Assembly (NCBI RefSeq): GCF_945957355.1
Contig: NZ_CAMFKM010000004.1
Location: 186,001-250,000, forward strand
Length of the DNA stretch: 64,000 nucleotides
Direction: 5' to 3'
DNA from: an uncultured Reyranella sp.
Lineage (GTDB): Bacteria > Pseudomonadota > Alphaproteobacteria > Reyranellales > Reyranellaceae
Shown: one piece after another, positions 61,301 through 64,000 of the stretch
How positions within the stretch are numbered: the first letter of the stretch is position 1
How the letters are laid out: every line of letters begins with the position of its first letter
Notes under the pieces: generated by a model
The model's database searches: none
The model's input: only the letters and a program-made list of their open reading frames with translations
Told to the model about the DNA's origin: nothing
Program-made: the position numbers and the translations under genes

Positions 61301-61501
61301 GACCTGCTGCTCGACCTCGCGCGATGTGGCGCCGGGCCAGGCGGCCGATACGACCATCTGCTTGATGGTGAAGGGCGGATCCTCGGCGCGGCCGAGATTG
61401 AAGAAGGCATAGAAGCCAGCCAGGGTCAGCGCGATCATGAAGAACACGGTGAGCGTGCTGTACTTCAGCGCCAGCGCCGAGAGATTGGTGCGCGTCGTCA
61501 T
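58397..61501 (-). CDS. HAE1-type RND efflux permease
   Basis: The 1034-residue inner membrane pump has the RND architecture: 12 helices, two large periplasmic loops and the family's helix-4 proton-relay segment LGLLVDDAIIAVEMMM (Asp-Asp) with MIMRNSVILVDQID in the second half. It belongs to the group of AcrB-like drug/solvent pumps and lies 27 bases after its adaptor gene. No outer membrane factor is encoded here; a shared TolC would complete it. Control probably comes from the divergent TetR. Drug class is not predictable. Confidence 0.93.
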   Translation of the reverse strand: MTTRTNLSALALKYSTLTVFFMIALTLAGFYAFFNLGRAEDPPFTIKQMVVSAAWPGATSREVEQQVTEKIETKLQELPYFYNVQSYTKPGETVIYVSLRDDTPPSKVADLWYQVRKKVGDIKSSLPQGVIGPFFNDEYGDTYSLIWAFEADGFSPAEVKEIAKAVRQRLLRVPDVTKADLFGLQDEKIYIEFSHTRLALLGVPVDQILEVVRRQNAIVAAGTVETKGERVAVRVDGAPTSAEQLLALPFTANGQTLTLGDVAEIRRGYQDPRQLAMRFNGKPVIGLGVVMAPGGNVEKLGAALDKTMEEVEAGLPVGITVHRIANQPEVVAKSFEEFSSSLLEALAIVLVVSFVSLGIRTGVIVALSVPLVLAITFVGMLLLGIDFQRISLGALIIALGLLVDDAIIAVEMMMVKLEQGASRLEAATYAYTSTAFPMLTGTLVTAVGFVPVGFARSGAGEYTNSIFWVVGLSLIISWFVAVLFTPWMGYHLLPTPKVQHHDPYNGRLYTLFRKVVVWCVTWRKTTIVITALAFVGSLAAFGLVSKQFFPTANRPELIVDLKLAQGASWAATDAEVRKLETWLGNSGDVASYTAYVGAGSPRFYLPTVPELANANFGQVIVMTKDLVARERVVAALDDQFKKDFEAVRARVQRLQNGPPVSYPVMFRVLGDDPQQVRQVAEQVRQVFKADPATRDINFDWNELAKTVRLEVDQAKARALGVDSQALGNSLQTLLTGITVTQYRDRTESIDVVARAVAPERLSVEGLEAINFRTSTGGVVSLAQLATLKFELEEPILWRRNKDLLMTVRAGVADGVQGPDVAARIDKALAPVRATLPPGYRIEVGGDQEESAKSQASIFKMMPLMAFLMILFLMLQLQSFSKLALVLLTAPLGLIGVSLFLLLFNQPFGFVSLLGVIALAGMIMRNSVILVDQIDQDIAAGHSKWDAVIDATVRRARPILLTAGTAIFAMIPLSRSVFWGPMAVALMGGLLVATALTLLFLPALYAAWFRVKKPAAATETAPARHVPPPLAIAAE

Positions 61502-61528
61502 GGATGCTGTCCCCCGAAGGCAGGATCG

Positions 61529-62683
61529 CTAGCGGGCCGCCTGCTGCTGCGACTGGAGCGGCTTCACCCTTTGGCCGGTCTCGAGCTTGTGCACGCCTGC
61601 GGTGGCGATCAGCTCGCCCTCCTTGACACCCGACAGGATCGCGGCCGTATCGTCGCGCCAGCGCGCGATCCTGACGGGGCGCAATTCGACCGTGCCGCTG
61701 TCGCGATCGACCACCCAGACGGCGGGCTGGGTGCCGCGCTGGAAGATGGCGGAGAGGGGCACTTCGGCGACCGGCGTGCGATCGGGCCGCTCGAAGCCCA
61801 GCGTCGCGGTCATCCCGAGCCCGATGAACTGCGGTGGCTCCAGCACGCTGAAGCGCGCGGCATAGGTGCGGGTCACGGGATCGGCGCTGGGCGAAAGTTC
61901 GCGCAGCCGGGCGGCATGACGCCGGCCCGGATCCGACCAGAGTTCGAAGCTTGCGCCCTGCGCCTCGCGTACGGCCTTCAGCCGGTGTTCGGGAACGCCG
62001 ACCTGGATTTCCAGTTCGTCGGTGCGCGCGAGCCGGATCACGCCCTGGCCCTGCGCCATGACTTGGCCCACCTCGGCCTGGACGGCAGTGACGACGCCCG
62101 CCGCATCGGCGCGAAGCACCGTGTAGGCGAGGTTGTTCTCCGCGGAAGCCAGCTGGCTCTTGGCCTGGTCGACGCGGGCGAGGGCGGTCGAGGCCAGCGA
62201 TTGGCGCTGATCGAGCGTCTGCGGCACAAAGGCCATGCTGCCGCGCAGGTTCAGGTAGCGCTCGTGATCAGCCTTGGCGCGGACATAGTCGGCTTCCGCT
62301 GACGCCAGCGCGGCCCTCGCATTATCGACGGCCAGCTGGTAGTCGGCGGGATCGAGGGTGGCGATGACATCGCCCGGCTTTACGACCGCACCGACATCAA
62401 CTGAACGCTGGATGATCTTGCCGGCGACGCGGAAACCCAGCGTGCTCTCGATGCGGGGTACGACAGTGCCGGCCAGCAGGAGCGTCTGGCCCTGGGCCCT
62501 GTAGGAGATTTCCGCGACCCGAGCCGGCCGGATGACCGGTTCTGCGCCGGCCACGGGGGCGCCGTGGGTCTTGGTGAACGAGTAGGCGGCGACGGCGCCA
62601 CCAGCCACTAGCACACCGACTGCGGTCAGCACGGCCAGCTTCTTTGCGGGGACGCGCGGGAAACGAACGTGGGGGAGACGCAT
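61529..62683 (-). CDS. RND periplasmic adaptor subunit (membrane fusion protein)
   Basis: The 384-residue adaptor has an N-terminal membrane anchor (VLTAVGVLVAGGAVAAYSF), barrel-sandwich halves (TLGFRVAGKIIQRSVDVGAVVKPGDV and LRADAAGVVTAVQAEVGQVM), a helical hairpin (residues about 110-165), a beta-barrel and a membrane-proximal domain. No lipobox is seen. It bridges the RND pump to an outer membrane channel. It is the first gene of the pump operon, with the TetR operator upstream. Confidence 0.92.
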   Translation of the reverse strand: MRLPHVRFPRVPAKKLAVLTAVGVLVAGGAVAAYSFTKTHGAPVAGAEPVIRPARVAEISYRAQGQTLLLAGTVVPRIESTLGFRVAGKIIQRSVDVGAVVKPGDVIATLDPADYQLAVDNARAALASAEADYVRAKADHERYLNLRGSMAFVPQTLDQRQSLASTALARVDQAKSQLASAENNLAYTVLRADAAGVVTAVQAEVGQVMAQGQGVIRLARTDELEIQVGVPEHRLKAVREAQGASFELWSDPGRRHAARLRELSPSADPVTRTYAARFSVLEPPQFIGLGMTATLGFERPDRTPVAEVPLSAIFQRGTQPAVWVVDRDSGTVELRPVRIARWRDDTAAILSGVKEGELIATAGVHKLETGQRVKPLQSQQQAAR

Positions 62684-62733
62684 GGCGGGGCTTCCTTCGG
62701 ACGTTTACAATGAGCTGAAAATCTAAACGCCGC

Positions 62734-62754
62734 TAACTTACCGTTGATAAGTTA
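62734..62754. promoter_or_regulatory. Palindromic TetR operator between RND operon and TetR gene
   Basis: Arms taactta and taagtta flank ccgttga in the 109-base divergent gap. The right arm overlaps a TTGATA (62744-62749), which pairs with a TATAAT (62765-62770) at 15 bases spacing as a candidate promoter for the TetR gene. A repressor bound here would block both directions. Confidence 0.6.
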
Positions 62755-62792
62755 TCTGCGTTAATATAATAGTCAAGGGCAGGAGAACCCGA

Positions 62793-63455
62793 TTGAGCGC
62801 TTTTTCGACAGCGGCGACGGGTGGCCGGAAGAAGCGCGGCGAGGGACATACCCGCCGCGAGGAGATCCTCCAGGCCGCCAAGGAACTGTTCCTGGAGCAG
62901 GGCTACGAGGCCACGACGATCCGCCGGATCGCCGACCGGGTCGGCGTGTCCGCGCCGGCGCTCTATCTCTATTTCCCCGACAAGGAGCAGATGATGCTCG
63001 CGCTCTGCGATCAGACCTTCGGGTACCTGATCGACAGCATCGCTGAGATCGAGAGCACCGTCAGCGATCCGCGCGAGCGCATCCGGCGCTTCGGCGAAGC
63101 CTATCTGAAGTTCGGCCTGGCCCATCCCGACGAGTACAAGCTCGTGTTCCTGGGCTCCAACATCCCCGAATCGGTGCGCAAGCTCGGACACAAGATGCCG
63201 ACGAACGATCCGACGCGACCCGGCATCGGTGGCGCGATCGTGTTCCAGCGTCTCGTCTCGATCATCGCCGAGGCCGAAGCGTCGGGTCTCGCGCTCAACT
63301 ACCCGGCGGACACCTGCGCGGAACTCTGCTGGATGGCCATGCACGGGGTCGCTTCGGCCCTCATCCTGAAACCCGAGTTCCCCTGGTCCAATCGCGATCT
63401 GCTGGGCACGGGCATGCTCGACATCGTGATGAAGGGCATCATCCGGGGCGGCTGA
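62793..63455 (+). CDS. TetR-family regulator of the RND pump
   Basis: The 220-residue repressor has a TetR HTH at residues 22-68 (REEILQAAKELFLEQG, IADRVGVSAPALYLYFPDK) and a ligand domain of the TetR C-terminal type. It begins at a TTG preceded by AGGAGA at 7 bases. It is divergent from the adaptor/pump genes with a palindrome between them, the standard arrangement for drug-responsive control of RND pumps. The inducer is unknown. Confidence 0.92.
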   Translation: MSAFSTAATGGRKKRGEGHTRREEILQAAKELFLEQGYEATTIRRIADRVGVSAPALYLYFPDKEQMMLALCDQTFGYLIDSIAEIESTVSDPRERIRRFGEAYLKFGLAHPDEYKLVFLGSNIPESVRKLGHKMPTNDPTRPGIGGAIVFQRLVSIIAEAEASGLALNYPADTCAELCWMAMHGVASALILKPEFPWSNRDLLGTGMLDIVMKGIIRGG

Positions 63456-63458
63456 AGA

Positions 63459-64000
63459 TCAGGCTGCAGGACGCGCGGCCCTCTTCGCCGCCGCGCGTGT
63501 GTGCAACAGGCGGCCGAGACCCCAGGTGGTGGCGGCCCCGACCACCAGCACCGCGATCCCGATCAACGGTCGGTACCAAAGCCATCCAAACGCGATCACG
63601 ATCGGCGCGATCGCCACCGTGCAGACCAGCGCGACGAGGAACGTGCCGGCGCCGATCACGTCGCCCAGCAGCGGAATTACGCTGCCGGCAACGGCCAGCG
63701 GACGCAGCACGAAATTGAAGCCGATCAGCATGAAGACCACGCCGATCAGGCGCAGCACCCAGGTCATGGTGACGTTCTCCTCCTCGGCGTGCTGGAACAT
63801 CACCTTGGCCGGCACGGCGCCGGCCGCGATCAGTTCGACGGTCGTGCCCGTATGGGTGGGGAAAGGCGCGAAACCGGACCCGGCCTGGGCGGCGACGACG
63901 CTGGCCGTCTGCAACGGCACCTCCGCGAAGGAGATGCGCATGTCGCCGATTGCCGGCTGGGACGGATCGCGGCCGACATAGAGAACGCCGTCGTTGAGGG
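63459..64000 (-). CDS. TMEM43-family membrane protein, C-terminal part
   Basis: The frame is open to the window edge, so the 5' end is missing. The visible 180 residues begin LNDGVLYVGRDPSQPAIGD and continue with FAPFPTHTGTTVELIAAG and NVTMTWVLRLIGVVFMLIGFNF, then four C-terminal helices including the GDVIGAGTFLVALVC and WLWYRPL segments. This resembles the TMEM43/LUMA family, whose bacterial role is unknown. It converges with the TetR gene at a 3-base gap. Confidence 0.75.
   Translation of the reverse strand, partial: LNDGVLYVGRDPSQPAIGDMRISFAEVPLQTASVVAAQAGSGFAPFPTHTGTTVELIAAGAVPAKVMFQHAEEENVTMTWVLRLIGVVFMLIGFNFVLRPLAVAGSVIPLLGDVIGAGTFLVALVCTVAIAPIVIAFGWLWYRPLIGIAVLVVGAATTWGLGRLLHTRAAAKRAARPAA

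Noticed and set aside
1..64000. CRISPR arrays, tRNA or rRNA genes, and known riboswitches.
   Set aside because: I saw no regularly spaced repeats, no cloverleaf with tRNA consensus and no rRNA or recognised aptamer sequence; a tRNAscan-SE and Rfam run would confirm this.

Overview
The window is high-GC DNA (roughly 65% by eye) with dense packing, frequent GTGA/ATGA/TGATG gene overlaps and many single-gene metabolic units. Gene content (Form II CoxMSL-type hydroxylase, TctC/Bug solute receptor, ErpA, CutA, ExoD, rhizobial-type asparaginase, HAE1-type RND pump, several amidases, Rieske oxygenases and GSTs) points to a free-living, oligotrophic or soil alphaproteobacterium. A Reyranella- or Bradyrhizobium-like lineage is my guess. 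I see no rRNA, tRNA, CRISPR array or intact insertion sequence.

Layout. 0-8 kb: a PLD fragment, a small secreted protein, an amidase with a LysR, a nitronate monooxygenase, then a LysR divergent from a Cys-type sulfatase followed by its formylglycine-generating enzyme. 8-15.3 kb: a TetR divergent from a VOC protein across a palindromic operator, CutA, a yeast-type cytosine deaminase, a LysE exporter, then a glutamine-synthetase-like enzyme coupled to a Rieske oxygenase and divergent from a hydrolase/dehydrogenase pair. 15.3-20 kb: a GST, then a four-gene chain (NEW3-like secreted protein, ABC ATPase, ABC permease, unknown protein). 20-24.2 kb: pseudouridine synthase, amidase, a cloverleaf repeat, an FAH-family enzyme and a DapA-family enzyme. 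24.2-25.1 kb: a sigma70-type promoter, an apparently leaderless 16-codon peptide with consecutive Trp-Tyr-Phe codons, a terminator and a GNAT gene, which together look like an aromatic amino acid attenuator.

25-45.8 kb holds acyl-CoA ligase, P450, PP2C phosphatase overlapping an asparaginase, RNA methyltransferase, exonuclease III, TctC, ErpA, a DMT transporter, a CHASE2 adenylate cyclase overlapping a DUF4392 gene, an atypical acyl-CoA dehydrogenase, and a MaoC-CitE-ExoD operon next to a Rieske oxygenase. 45.8-50.1 kb is an island: IS630 remnant, decayed coding DNA, an 870-residue protein with a C-terminal PD-(D/E)XK nuclease-like domain, an overlapping Imm70-like immunity gene, and a decayed second copy of the toxin 5' end. 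50-64 kb holds a DUF2817 peptidase-like gene, a membrane GH17 glucanase, a cox-type cluster (coxG, a separate membrane tail, coxS, coxL, coxM), pyroglutamyl peptidase, an RND pump with adaptor and divergent TetR, and a partial TMEM43-family gene.

The two items I would follow first are the phage-protein-like toxin/immunity island (46.5-50 kb) and the leaderless WYF attenuator (24.46-24.66 kb).
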